DNA of 64,000 nucleotides from Eubacteriaceae bacterium (lineage in GTDB: Bacteria > Bacillota > Clostridia > Lachnospirales > Lachnospiraceae). Every line of letters begins with the position of its first letter. Positions within the stretch are counted from its first letter, which is position 1. The DNA lies in NCBI GenBank assembly GCA_902363805.1, contig CABJBF010000002.1, positions 434,001-498,000 on the forward strand, given 5' to 3'. The notes under the pieces are model-generated. The model was not told the origin of the DNA, ran no database searches, and saw only the letters and a list, made by a program, of their open reading frames with translations. The translations under genes and the position numbers were made by a program. Shown piece by piece: positions 44,068 through 53,449 of the stretch.

Positions 44068-44391
44068 ATGAAGTTATTTAGAAACAGTTTTTTATCATCA
44101 GTTATTTTTACAATGTTACTTGCAACTGCAGTTGCATGTACTGTTAAGCTTACAGATGTTGGAGCACAGAAGAAGGCTGACTCTAACAGATATAAATATT
44201 ACACAAGTGTAGAGGTTAAACCCGGAGATACATTAACAAGTATCGCTGAGGAATACATAACACCGGAATATGCATCAGTATCAGAGTATGTAGATGAAAT
44301 CTGTAAATATAATCACATTGGAAGTGGTGATAAGATTCACGCTGGGAAATATATATCAGTTATGTATTATTCAGATGAAATAAAGAAATAA
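44068..44391 (+). CDS. YneA-like SOS cell-division inhibitor (LysM protein)
   Basis: 107 residues, close to the 105 of B. subtilis YneA. An N-terminal membrane helix (~8-27) is followed by a LysM domain (~48-102; V-K-P-G-D-T-L-T-S-I-A), which binds peptidoglycan. It is divergent from lexA, as yneA is in Bacilli, and its promoter carries three LexA boxes. The family halts septation after DNA damage. The assignment rests on context plus architecture; sequence similarity between such inhibitors is low. Confidence 0.82.
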   Translation: MKLFRNSFLSSVIFTMLLATAVACTVKLTDVGAQKKADSNRYKYYTSVEVKPGDTLTSIAEEYITPEYASVSEYVDEICKYNHIGSGDKIHAGKYISVMYYSDEIKK

Positions 44392-44443
44392 TATAATAAT
44401 AGTTAATGCAAATTGACTATAGGCAATGTAATAAAATTACAAG

Positions 44444-44480
44444 ACGCTGTATGAACTAAATTTAAGTCATACAGCGTTTT
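44444..44480. terminator. Bidirectional terminator between the yneA-like and recombinase genes
   Basis: ACGCTGTATGA / TCATACAGCGT with a 12-nt loop and T-rich flanks, in a convergent gap. Confidence 0.8.
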
Positions 44481-44511
44481 AATTTATTTATTAATGATTT
44501 TTATCTAGTGC

Positions 44512-45567
44512 TTAATCATTGCGTAATTTCACGGCATTTCTAGCCTTTCTGCGGCGTTCATCATCAATTGCAGCATAATGTTTTTTAGTTGTGTTTACAT
44601 CTTTATGTCCCAAAACGTCTGCAACAAGGTATATGTCTCCGGTTTCCTGATATAAAGTTGTGCCATAAGTACTTCTTAATTTGTGTGGTGTTATTTTCTT
44701 CAAATTAGTAACAAGACCTGCATATTTTTTTACAAGTTTTTCTACAGAACGAACACCCATACGTTTTCTTTGAATTGAAAGAAAGAATGCATCTTCATGT
44801 CCTTCAACAGGAACAATTCTTTTTCGCTCTTCCATATAATTCTTTAACGCTTCCTCAACTTCATCACCGAAGTAAATGATTGTTTCATATCCACCTTTTC
44901 GTTGAATTTTTATACCTGTGTTTTTAAAATCAATATCATTTATATCAATACCAACGCATTCAGATACACGAATACCTGTTCCAAGAAGAAGTGTTAGTAT
45001 TGCAATATCTCTAACTTTAGTTTTAGTATGAAAGTTTTGCTGGGATTTAGTTAACTTTGTTCCATTTTCTACTTCATCTAATAATTCAGCGACTTCATCA
45101 ACATCAAGTCTGATTATTTCTTTGTCATGAAGTTTAGGCATCGAAACAATACTAGCAGGATTGTTTTTAATAAGTTCTTTTCTATAAAAGTAATTATATA
45201 AAGTTCTAACACTTGCAAGTTTTCTCATTATTCCTCGCTCGCTATTTGTATGTTCTTTGCCATCATCCGAAATATAATATTTTAGATATTCTAAATATTC
45301 TTCAATATCAGTAGCTGTCAATTTATCTAAAATATCTAAATCAAGTTCTGAAATATTTATATTTGAATATTTAGGATTTTCAGTTTTAATGTAATTAAAG
45401 AATATACCTAAATCATAAGCATATGCTATTCTTGTACGTGAAGAAGTAGTAGGTTCAATTCCTCTAAAAAAAGTAGAACAGAATTTAGGTAATTTCTTTT
45501 GCAACTCTCTTAATTTTAATTCGTTATCAATATTAACCTGTTCATGATATGTATGATTCTGTGCCAT
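44512..45567 (-). CDS. Xer-like tyrosine recombinase
   Basis: 351 residues from ATG 45567 (AAAGG upstream; an earlier in-frame start adds 12 residues without support). An N-terminal SAM-like core-binding domain (~30-140) is followed by the catalytic domain with Arg in G-T-G-I-R-V-S-E, H-K-L-R (H-x-x-R), and G-H-x-x-x-x-T-T-x-x-x-Y bearing the nucleophile Tyr. It is slightly longer than XerC/XerD (~300). No phage or transposon genes adjoin it, so chromosome-dimer resolution (XerA/XerD role) is more likely than integration. Confidence 0.85.
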   Translation of the reverse strand: MAQNHTYHEQVNIDNELKLRELQKKLPKFCSTFFRGIEPTTSSRTRIAYAYDLGIFFNYIKTENPKYSNINISELDLDILDKLTATDIEEYLEYLKYYISDDGKEHTNSERGIMRKLASVRTLYNYFYRKELIKNNPASIVSMPKLHDKEIIRLDVDEVAELLDEVENGTKLTKSQQNFHTKTKVRDIAILTLLLGTGIRVSECVGIDINDIDFKNTGIKIQRKGGYETIIYFGDEVEEALKNYMEERKRIVPVEGHEDAFFLSIQRKRMGVRSVEKLVKKYAGLVTNLKKITPHKLRSTYGTTLYQETGDIYLVADVLGHKDVNTTKKHYAAIDDERRRKARNAVKLRND

Positions 45568-45644
45568 AATTAAAATAACCTTTCTAATTTTTTTGAAATA
45601 CAATTTTTAAAATATAATTTTGCTTTTAAAATACAAAACAAATA

Positions 45645-46358
45645 TTATTTATCCATATTGTAGCATCCATTCATAATAGCAGTGAAGAAACGTTCTTTAC
45701 AACCAGGATTTTCTTTTACCAACTGTCTAACCAGGTTTTTAACATATTCTCGTTTAGTATGTCCATCAACAGGACATCTGTTTTTGGCAACAGGTAGTTC
45801 ATATCTTTTAGTAAAACCAATAACATCCATTTCTGGTACATACATTAATGGTCTTATAACTGTTAATCTTTTTTTGTCTAAATATGTAACAGGAGAGAAG
45901 CAGTGGAATCTTCCTTCATAAATAAGCGAAAGAAACATTGTTTCAATGATATCGTCCTTATGGTGTGCATAAGCTATTTTGTTACAACCTAATTCTTCGG
46001 CTTTATTATTTAATGCACCTTTTCGCATTTTCGCACATAAAGAACATGGATTGGATTCTTTTCGCTGTCCAAACACTACATCAGAAATCTGTGTTTCTAT
46101 TACATGATATTCTACATCAAATTTTTTGCAGTAATCTTTAATCTTATCTAAATCCTGAATACCAAATCCTAAATCAACTGTTATTGCAACTAATTGGAAT
46201 TTATTTGGATAAAATATTTTTAGTCCGCTCAATGCATATAGTAAAGTTAAACTATCTTTACCACCTGATATACCGATTGCTATTTTATCACCATCTTCAA
46301 TCATTCCAAAATCATCGACAGCCTTTCTTACGTAACTATATAATTTTTGTGATTTCAT
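45645..46358 (-). CDS. TtcA-like ATP pyrophosphatase (tRNA 2-thiolation)
   Basis: 237 residues. The PP-loop S-G-G-K-D-S lies at residues ~30-35, with C-S-L-C (C-x2-C) in the middle and R-C-P-V-D-G near the end. The PP-loop plus a C-x2-C pair is the signature of TtcA/TtuA-type tRNA thiolases that bind an Fe-S cluster. It is shorter than E. coli TtcA, so the exact modified nucleotide is uncertain. GGTAGGT lies upstream; it is transcribed from its own region after the rluD terminator. Confidence 0.8.
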   Translation of the reverse strand: MKSQKLYSYVRKAVDDFGMIEDGDKIAIGISGGKDSLTLLYALSGLKIFYPNKFQLVAITVDLGFGIQDLDKIKDYCKKFDVEYHVIETQISDVVFGQRKESNPCSLCAKMRKGALNNKAEELGCNKIAYAHHKDDIIETMFLSLIYEGRFHCFSPVTYLDKKRLTVIRPLMYVPEMDVIGFTKRYELPVAKNRCPVDGHTKREYVKNLVRQLVKENPGCKERFFTAIMNGCYNMDK

Positions 46359-46426
46359 AATTTTACCTACCTTGAAAACTATTATTTATTTATAATTAAA
46401 TACGATTGTAGTGGAAGTAAACAGTA

Positions 46427-46470
46427 TAAAAAAACAGTTGTGTCCACATAATTAGTGTAACACAACTGTT
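46427..46470 (-). terminator. Terminator of the aroB-lspA-rluD transcript
   Basis: Read on the minus strand, AACAGTTGTGT / ACACAACTGTT close a 16-nt loop and are followed by a run of seven T. Confidence 0.8.
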
Positions 46471-46606
46471 CGCAAAAGACAACTTTAACGAAATGTTTTA
46501 CGTATAATCCACAAATTGTATAAGTGTCTATAATTTAATGCATACATACTTGATATTATGCCTTTTTAAACTATATTTTTTATAAAATTGCATTAAAATA
46601 AGTTCT

Positions 46607-47515
46607 TTAGTCTAATATTTCAAGCAAATGTTTAAAATATTCAGGTAATGGTGCTTCAAACTCTACATATTCTTTAGTTGTAGGATGAATAAAGCCAATA
46701 GTTTTTGCATGAAGAGTTTGTCCTTGTAATTTAAACGGACATTTATTGTTATTGTAGAGTTCATCGCCCAAAATAGGATGATTAATACTTGACATGTGAA
46801 CTCTTATTTGATGTGTACGCCCTGTCTCGAGCTGACATTCAATGTATGTGTATTTTTTGAAACGCTTTAAAACTTTATAGTGAGTCACTGCATTTTTACC
46901 ATTTTTATAATTAATGGACATTTTTTTACGATTAACTTCATGACGTCCAATTGGTGCATCAATAGTGCCTTCATCATCAGATATAACACCATTTACAATT
47001 GCTACATATTTTCGCGTTATCGAATGAACTTTTAATTGCTCAGCTACAAAATTATGGCTGTAATCATTCTTACATACAATTAAAGCACCTGTTGTATCTT
47101 TATCAATTCTATGGACAATTCCAGGTCTTAAAACACCATTTATTTCAGAAAGATTATCACGACAATGATACATTAATGCATTAACCAATGTTCCTGTATA
47201 ATGACCTGGAGCCGGATGCACAACCATATCTTTAGGTTTATTTACTATTAAAATATCATCATCTTCATATATTATATCTAAAGGAATATCTTCAGCTACA
47301 ATATTTGCTTCTAACGGTTCAGGAATATCTACATTAATTATATCGTCCGTTTTAACTTTGTAATTAGCTTTGCACACGCATTTATTTACTAAAATATGCT
47401 GGCTTTTTAGCAGTTTTTGAATATAAGATCTAGATATGTCAGGCAAAATTTCGCCTAAATACTTATCAACTCGAACTCCTTCGAAATCATCGTCAACATA
47501 ATATATATTACTCAT
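46607..47515 (-). CDS. rluD: RluD-family 23S rRNA pseudouridine synthase
   Basis: 302 residues with an N-terminal S4 domain (~13-75) and catalytic H-R-I-D-K-D-T-T-G-A-L (Asp nucleophile), then T-G-R-T-H-Q-I-R-V-H-M. This matches RluD/YlyB, whose gene conservatively follows lspA as here. It ends the minus-strand operon. Confidence 0.93.
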   Translation of the reverse strand: MSNIYYVDDDFEGVRVDKYLGEILPDISRSYIQKLLKSQHILVNKCVCKANYKVKTDDIINVDIPEPLEANIVAEDIPLDIIYEDDDILIVNKPKDMVVHPAPGHYTGTLVNALMYHCRDNLSEINGVLRPGIVHRIDKDTTGALIVCKNDYSHNFVAEQLKVHSITRKYVAIVNGVISDDEGTIDAPIGRHEVNRKKMSINYKNGKNAVTHYKVLKRFKKYTYIECQLETGRTHQIRVHMSSINHPILGDELYNNNKCPFKLQGQTLHAKTIGFIHPTTKEYVEFEAPLPEYFKHLLEILD

Positions 47516-47571
47516 TTTATTCTCGCTTAAATTTTATTTGTAAAATAATTTTCTAAATCATAGTTTGAAAT

Positions 47572-48135
47572 TTATTTATCTTTTTTATCTTCAGAATCAT
47601 CTTTTTTCAAAGAAAAAATCGCATTAAATTCTTTGTCGTTAATTACAAAGACGCAAAAAATTATAAGCAATGCACATGCGATTGTCACATAACAATCAGC
47701 AACGTTAAATACTGGAAAATCTATAAGCTTAAAATACAGAAAATCCACAACATAGCCATTTACAATTCTGTCAATCAAATTACCAATTGCTCCTGCTATC
47801 AATAAAGTAATTATATACTGCATTGAAATTAAATGCATAGTATTTAACGAACAGTTTAACGTTAGCAGTTTGCTGATTCTGTAAATACATAAAATCAGTA
47901 TAATTACTACTATTATTGTAAAGATGATAAACATAGCTATCTTTCCTGAAAAAATACCCCAGGCTGCACCTGTGTTCCCTCCATCCAAATAGTTTAATTC
48001 AAAGACATTTGGAATTATGGAAATAACTTTTCCGGATTTTAATTGTGTAACAGCCCAAAATTTAGTTAATTGATCAAATATTATCAGAACAATTAAAGAA
48101 ACAATAAGCTTTAAATTATGTAGTCCTGTTTTCAT
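47572..48135 (-). CDS. lspA: Lipoprotein signal peptidase
   Basis: 187 residues with four membrane helices. Catalytic Asp residues lie in G-A-I-G-N-L-I-D-R and in F-N-V-A-D-C-Y-V (N-x-x-D family form), and D-Q-L-T-K-F-W lies in the first helix. It cleaves the signal peptides of prolipoproteins. The C-terminal tail is longer and more charged than in many relatives. AAAGGATT precedes the ATG. Confidence 0.95.
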   Translation of the reverse strand: MKTGLHNLKLIVSLIVLIIFDQLTKFWAVTQLKSGKVISIIPNVFELNYLDGGNTGAAWGIFSGKIAMFIIFTIIVVIILILCIYRISKLLTLNCSLNTMHLISMQYIITLLIAGAIGNLIDRIVNGYVVDFLYFKLIDFPVFNVADCYVTIACALLIIFCVFVINDKEFNAIFSLKKDDSEDKKDK

Positions 48136-48156
48136 CTTTATAATCCTTTCTAAAAC

Positions 48157-49263
48157 TTACTTTTCAATTATTTTTTCACAGCTATAAATTAATAAGTCAT
48201 GGTCTATAGTTCTATCAATTGAAGCATTACCAATTTCTTTTAAAACGATGAACTTAATTACACCTGAATCCATTTTTTTATCATTTAAAGTGGCTTCAAC
48301 AACATCATTAGCGTTAATATCTGATGTAGTAACAGGTAATTTAAATAATTTTAATGTATCACATATATCATTAAATTCAGTGTTATTTATATAATTTTTA
48401 ACCAAAGAAATGTATGCAGCTGATACAATACCAATTGAAACACATTCCCCATGAAGTAATGTGAAATTTTTTGATTTTTCAACTGCATGACCAATTGTAT
48501 GTCCAAAATTAAGTAAGGCTCTATCTCCTTTTTCTTTAGGATCTTCTTCCACTACTTTTCTTTTTACATTACAACTATTGTAAATCATAGTAAACAAAGT
48601 GTCATAGTCTCTATCTAAAATCTTTTGATAATTCTCTTTTAACCAGTAGAAATAATCAGAATCTTTTATTAATCCGTGTTTAACTATTTCGCCCATTCCT
48701 GAATAATATTCGCGATTAGGTAATGAGTTTAATGTACTAAGATTCATATATACAAGTTTAGGCTGGTAGAAGGCTCCTATCATGTTTTTGTAAGCCTTAT
48801 AATCTACACCTGTTTTTCCACCAATACTTGAATCTACCTGTGCTAATAAAGAAGTTGGAATTTGAATAAAATCTATTCCTCTTAAATAAGTTGCTGCAGC
48901 ATATCCTGTCATGTCTCCTACAACACCACCACCTAAAGCAACAAGCATATCATTTCTGTCAAATTTATTTTCAATTAAAACAGTATATAATTCAGAAATT
49001 GTATCCAAATTCTTATGAGCTTCACCTGCTGTAAATTCAAAAATAATTACTTCTTTTGAATTACTCATAAAAATATCTTTAACTTCATTTGCATATAAAG
49101 GACCAACATTTGATTCTGTAACTATACAAATTCGTTTGTTACTTATATTTAATTGCTGGATTTCATCATTTAATAAATTGAAATCTTTTGAAAATACAAT
49201 ATCATAACAAGGCTTTTGCTCATAATTTACTTTCATTGCGTTTGTGTTAATTGATACTTCCAT
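48157..49263 (-). CDS. aroB: 3-dehydroquinate synthase
   Basis: 368 residues; second step of the shikimate pathway. The NAD-binding G-G-G-V-V-G-D-M-T-G-Y-A-A and the R-G-I-D-F-I-Q-I-P-T-S-L-L-A-Q-V-D-S-S-I-G-G-K family block are present, as is the H-T-I-G-H-A-V-E metal site. It lies 21 nt before lspA, in the place where many relatives carry divIVA. No other shikimate gene is in the window. The 151-nt upstream gap contains a small CTACAAT/ATTGTAG hairpin without a T run. Confidence 0.96.
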   Translation of the reverse strand: MEVSINTNAMKVNYEQKPCYDIVFSKDFNLLNDEIQQLNISNKRICIVTESNVGPLYANEVKDIFMSNSKEVIIFEFTAGEAHKNLDTISELYTVLIENKFDRNDMLVALGGGVVGDMTGYAAATYLRGIDFIQIPTSLLAQVDSSIGGKTGVDYKAYKNMIGAFYQPKLVYMNLSTLNSLPNREYYSGMGEIVKHGLIKDSDYFYWLKENYQKILDRDYDTLFTMIYNSCNVKRKVVEEDPKEKGDRALLNFGHTIGHAVEKSKNFTLLHGECVSIGIVSAAYISLVKNYINNTEFNDICDTLKLFKLPVTTSDINANDVVEATLNDKKMDSGVIKFIVLKEIGNASIDRTIDHDLLIYSCEKIIEK

Positions 49264-49414
49264 ATTTTTCTCCTTATAATTAAATAAATATTTATTTAAT
49301 TTGCGTAAATCTAATCTTTCTTTTTGTCTGCTATATTACTTGTTGAAATAATAACTATATAACAACAAGCATCTTTATTTTCAGTATCTACAATAATGAT
49401 TGTAGCTTGTTTAT

Positions 49415-50170
49415 TTAACAGTATATCGAAACTGATACTAGATTTTTTCCTTTTTTAGTAACACTTATCTGTCTGTTGTAAATAACTCTGCCAAGACCTC
49501 TGACTGAAATAATATCATTTTCTTTAATTGAATATCCATTTGAAGTAATAATTTTTCCGTTTACGAATACTTTTTTCTCTTCAATATATGAAACAATACT
49601 GCTTCTTGATTTATTAAATGCTAAAGAAATTATACTGTCTAATCGTATGTTACCGATAGTTCCTTTTATTTCTTTAAGATTTGGCCTGACATTTTCAATT
49701 TCATCATAAGCAATCTTACATGAAATAAGAGTATGTTTTACTTTTGTAAAATTATTGATTATATAGTCAGAAATTCCTGTAATAACATATATATATGCTA
49801 CATTTTCACCTATAAAAATATCGCCAATCTTACTTCTGTCAATTCCCAAATTTAATATTGCCCCTAAATAATCTCTATGATTTAATGTATCTGCGTATTT
49901 TTTATTGAGTGGTTCGATTTTTAAAAGAGTGATTGGGACATCTTCTTCATAATAGACTTCAATTGGTTTAAATACTACAATTTTTCTTTCTGCATAAACA
50001 TTGCCTCCAGTCAAATAGTAATTAACTGGAGGTAATTGATTTGTTATTGTATTAAAAATATTTATTTCATTTAAATTTAGAAAATCAGAATATGCATAGA
50101 TATTTTTTGAATAAGTAATATCTGCAAGATCTAATAATCGGTTTTTAACATAATTATCTTCTTTGTTCAT
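49415..50170 (-). CDS. ylmH: YlmH-family S4-domain RNA-binding protein
   Basis: 251 residues; the C-terminal third carries an S4 domain (R-L-D-S-I-I-S-L-A-F-N-K-S-R-S, V-F-V-N-G-K-I, V-R-G-L-G-R). YlmH lies beside sepF in most Firmicutes and has been linked to ribosome-associated RNA binding. 29 nt after sepF. Confidence 0.9.
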   Translation of the reverse strand: MNKEDNYVKNRLLDLADITYSKNIYAYSDFLNLNEINIFNTITNQLPPVNYYLTGGNVYAERKIVVFKPIEVYYEEDVPITLLKIEPLNKKYADTLNHRDYLGAILNLGIDRSKIGDIFIGENVAYIYVITGISDYIINNFTKVKHTLISCKIAYDEIENVRPNLKEIKGTIGNIRLDSIISLAFNKSRSSIVSYIEEKKVFVNGKIITSNGYSIKENDIISVRGLGRVIYNRQISVTKKGKNLVSVSIYC

Positions 50171-50199
50171 CAGTCTGTCCTTAAATGTCGAATATAATT

Positions 50200-50778
50200 C
50201 TACTTATACATTGAAGTTGATCTCATGTTATTATATGAACTTGATATTGCATCATGGAAATCACCTGAAAGATCAACATTTGAAGGTGTCACGATGTAAA
50301 TGTATCCTGTTATTTTTTGTAATTTACCGCCTATAGAATAGCTTGCACCATAAACTGTATCAACAATACGCTGAGCTAAATCTAATTTAACGCCTTCTAA
50401 ATTAACGATTACAGCTTTTCCCTGAAGCAATGTGTCTATTATTTCTTTTGTTTCATCATAACCCGATGGCTTAATTACGCAAACTTCTAATCCTGAACTT
50501 CTCATCGGAACGACATTTCTTGCGTTTTTATTAGATGATTTGCTCATAAATGAACTTCTGGATGAAGATTTAGCGTGGCTTGAACGTTTGCTATATGAAG
50601 GTTCATCGTCTTCATCTTCGTATTTGTCTCTATAAGATGTACGACTTACACGTTCAGGCTGTCTTGTCTCTTCTTCATCTTCGTCGAAATCATCATCGAA
50701 ATCTTCGTCATAATCATCGTAATCATCCTGATTATAATCCATTCTTAATATGTTCGACACTTTATCTATAAAACTCAT
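50200..50778 (-). CDS. sepF: Cell division protein SepF
   Basis: 192 residues. A short N-terminal membrane-binding segment (M-S-F-I-D-K-V) is followed by a long acidic and Ser-rich disordered linker (~15-90) and the conserved SepF domain (~95-175; V-C-V-I-K-P-S-G-Y-D-E, A-V-I-V-N-L-E-G). SepF anchors FtsZ to the membrane. The linker is longer than in B. subtilis SepF (152 residues). Confidence 0.94.
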   Translation of the reverse strand: MSFIDKVSNILRMDYNQDDYDDYDEDFDDDFDEDEEETRQPERVSRTSYRDKYEDEDDEPSYSKRSSHAKSSSRSSFMSKSSNKNARNVVPMRSSGLEVCVIKPSGYDETKEIIDTLLQGKAVIVNLEGVKLDLAQRIVDTVYGASYSIGGKLQKITGYIYIVTPSNVDLSGDFHDAISSSYNNMRSTSMYK

Positions 50779-50805
50779 TTTAATCTCCTAACTTTGATTT
50801 ATATT

Positions 50806-51498
50806 TTAAATATTATAATTTCTTTCACCAAATATTCCGGTACCGACTCTGACTAGAGTTGCACCTTCTTCAACGGCTACCTGATAGTCTCCTGTCATCC
50901 CCATCGACAAGACACTCATACTAACATTATCAATGTTTTTATTTTCTATGTCAACCGATAATTTCTTCATATTTCTAAAATATACTCTATTTGATTCAGG
51001 ATTATCAGTATATGGAGCAATTGTCATTAATCCTTTAATTCTTATGTGTGGAAATTTAGCTATTTCTCTAACTAATTGTTCAGTTTCTTCAGATGTTATT
51101 CCGAATTTACTTTCTTCCTGTGCCATATTTACTTCAATTAATATATTCGCAATTTCATCAGCTTTTGCATATTCTTTTTCAATCTGTTCTGCTAATCTTA
51201 TTGAATCAACAGAATGGATAAGAGAAGCCTTTCCTACAAGATATTTAACTTTATTTCTTTGTAAATGACCAATCATGTGCCATTTGATATCTTTTGGCAA
51301 TATTTCATATTTGTCACAAAGTTCCTGAACTTTATTTTCTCCGTAATCTTTAACACCTGTTGGCAATGCCTCTTCTATTGCAGTATAAGGTTTAGTTTTG
51401 CTGACAGCTATTAAAGTTACTTCATTTACGTCTCTTCCTACTTTTTCACAAGCCTTTTTAATGTTTTCTTCTACAAGTTTAATATTTTCCTGTATCAT
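50806..51498 (-). CDS. YggS-family PLP homeostasis protein
   Basis: 230 residues; the ATG at 51498 has AAAGGAGTG upstream, and an earlier GTG overlaps that site. The single-domain PLP barrel has the cofactor Lys in L-I-A-V-S-K-T-K-P, H-M-I-G-H-L-Q-R-N-K and the C-terminal S-M-G-M-T-G-D-Y phosphate site. It is the YlmE position of the ylm/sepF operon. Confidence 0.94.
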   Translation of the reverse strand: MIQENIKLVEENIKKACEKVGRDVNEVTLIAVSKTKPYTAIEEALPTGVKDYGENKVQELCDKYEILPKDIKWHMIGHLQRNKVKYLVGKASLIHSVDSIRLAEQIEKEYAKADEIANILIEVNMAQEESKFGITSEETEQLVREIAKFPHIRIKGLMTIAPYTDNPESNRVYFRNMKKLSVDIENKNIDNVSMSVLSMGMTGDYQVAVEEGATLVRVGTGIFGERNYNI

Positions 51499-51515
51499 TA
51501 AAATCACTCCTTTAT

Positions 51516-52904
51516 TTATTGAAATATAATTTGATTTTCTTTTACTTTGCTACTATCTAAGACGATATGGTCATACACACTTAAACCATATTTTTCGCCC
51601 GATTCAACAATGTAATATTCATCTGTTTCGCCTAATATGGTTACCTGAACAAAAACAGTGTATCCGTTGTTTATGTTGTAAACACCTTGTCTTGTCTGTT
51701 CAGCTCCAATATTATATGTCTCAACAGAATCATCCTTGATGAGTACATCACCTTTTTCAAATTCATCCGTAGATACATAATAATTATCATCATCTGAATA
51801 TGAAATAGTAGGATATGTTACATCACTATCAATTTTGCCATCTTTAACAACCTGTTTTCTAAATCCAATGTCTGTATCGTCATTAGATTTTGTGGCATAA
51901 TCCTTTGGAATTATGTATAAATTCTTAGAAGCAATTGATATTTTTGGAATTTTTAATCCTGTTGTTATATTATCAATAATCTGAATATTTACAAATCTGT
52001 CTGTTGCATATCTTACAACATACTTTGCTAATGTAATTACTCCGTAATTATTACCATCTGCACCCTTTACAATTTTAATATTGGCTGTAGTGGTTATATT
52101 ATCTTTATTAAATTTAATTTTTACACCTACTGTATCTTTATATTTTTTTACTTCATTTTTGGTAAATGGAACTACGATACTCCATTCATCATCAGTAATA
52201 GATTTATAGATAGGCTCATTTGCTTCAACATAATCGCCTGAATTAACAAGCTGTGAAGAATAGTTTTTAGCTCTAAAGTCATCCATTGTAAGTTCTTTAG
52301 CCTTTTTATTTTCATATCCATCAAATCTATAAAGTACAATTCCTGTATTACGTGCCTTATTTATCGAAAATTGAGAATCTGAATTATTTTTAATCAATGA
52401 ATCTAATGCATTCATGTTAATCAGGTCAGCAACTGTTCCCTGAACATTATTTTTAAAATTATATACTTCATTAAAATCCATATCATCATAGTTGTTTGTA
52501 AAAGTATATATTTTATCTTTTAATTTTGTAATATCATCGTCTGTAAGGGTAGTATCTTTTTCAGACATTTCAGATAACAGTTTATTAATTGTTCCGTCTG
52601 CATCCATACTATATAAAGTTGTATTTAAAGATATTCGTGCACCTTCACGAACATAATAATCAACATATCCGGAAGAATCAGCATTAACAACACTTTCTTT
52701 ACGTAATGCAATCCCTTTATAGGATTTATATGTTTCATCGGATGAAGTTCCCTCGACTACTTCATAATAATTAATTCTGTCTGTTGTAATGTATTTAAAT
52801 AAGCTGATTGCTATATATATAAATATAATGCCAAAAATTATAATACCCGGATTAATACGTGTGTAAGATTTATATCTTATTACTCGTTTTTGCTTTTTTG
52901 CCAT
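51516..52904 (-). CDS. HlyD-like membrane adaptor protein
   Basis: 462 residues starting at the ATG after AAGGTGA. A basic N-terminus and one membrane helix (~20-41) precede an extracellular region. Beta-rich segments near ~60-100 (biotinyl-lipoyl-like; S-S-G-Y-V-D-Y-Y-V-R-E-G) flank a helical insertion, with further beta segments after ~230. This resembles periplasmic adaptor (HlyD/membrane fusion) proteins, but no partner transporter is nearby. It leads the yggS-sepF-ylmH operon, hinting at a division or wall function. Confidence 0.7.
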   Translation of the reverse strand: MAKKQKRVIRYKSYTRINPGIIIFGIIFIYIAISLFKYITTDRINYYEVVEGTSSDETYKSYKGIALRKESVVNADSSGYVDYYVREGARISLNTTLYSMDADGTINKLLSEMSEKDTTLTDDDITKLKDKIYTFTNNYDDMDFNEVYNFKNNVQGTVADLINMNALDSLIKNNSDSQFSINKARNTGIVLYRFDGYENKKAKELTMDDFRAKNYSSQLVNSGDYVEANEPIYKSITDDEWSIVVPFTKNEVKKYKDTVGVKIKFNKDNITTTANIKIVKGADGNNYGVITLAKYVVRYATDRFVNIQIIDNITTGLKIPKISIASKNLYIIPKDYATKSNDDTDIGFRKQVVKDGKIDSDVTYPTISYSDDDNYYVSTDEFEKGDVLIKDDSVETYNIGAEQTRQGVYNINNGYTVFVQVTILGETDEYYIVESGEKYGLSVYDHIVLDSSKVKENQIIFQ

Positions 52905-53098
52905 CTTATTCACCTTAATTATGTATTAGATAATTTAAAATTATCTATTAAACAAATGTTAAATCTGCCTAATTCAAATCATCAGGCACTATCTTATATT
53001 ATCTATCATTTTTCAATTCTAGTCAATGAAATAATTACCATTTATATTATTTCATTTTTTGTAAAAAATATCATATATAAAGCACAGGAGGTGATTAT

Positions 53099-53314
53099 AT
53101 GAATTCAAAAGGATTTGATTATACAGTGCTGACATTAGTTATAATTGGAGCAATAAACTGGGGACTTATAGGTTTCTTTAAATTTGATTTAGTTGCATTT
53201 TTATTTGGCGATATGAGTTGGCTTTCAAGAATTATTTATGCAATAATCGGATTATGTGGTTTGTACTTAATCAGTCTATATGGAAGAGTTTATTCTCTTG
53301 GTGAAAACCATTAA
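53099..53314 (+). CDS. DUF378 family small membrane protein (YuzA-like)
   Basis: 71 residues, two membrane helices, with the family pattern T-x-x-V-I-I-G-A-I-N-W-G-L-I-G-F and a C-terminal G-L-x-G-L-Y. AGGAGGTGATT precedes the ATG. Function unknown. It is a lone plus-strand gene, divergent from the HlyD-like gene across a 185-nt A+T-rich spacer. Confidence 0.88.
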   Translation: MNSKGFDYTVLTLVIIGAINWGLIGFFKFDLVAFLFGDMSWLSRIIYAIIGLCGLYLISLYGRVYSLGENH

Positions 53315-53390
53315 AAACTTTATCTGAATTGTATTCTTTTATGGCATTTACAATTTAGTAATTCTTAATTTAGAAATAAAATAATTAATA

Positions 53391-53449
53391 AAAAATACCG
53401 GAAATAGTCAACTAATCTAATTAGTATAACTATATTCCGGTATTTTTTT
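53391..53449. terminator. Bidirectional terminator between DUF378 gene and mgsA
   Basis: AAATACCGGAA / TTCCGGTATTT arms with T and A runs outside and a ~35-nt interior, in a convergent gap. Confidence 0.75.

Noticed and set aside
44512-45567. Tyrosine recombinase as the integrase of a mobile element
   Set aside because: No att repeats, phage, conjugation or cargo genes adjoin; neighbours are core genes with conserved functions.
49388-49405. Small hairpin after ylmH as a terminator
   Set aside because: The 7-bp stem is not followed by a T run on the minus strand.
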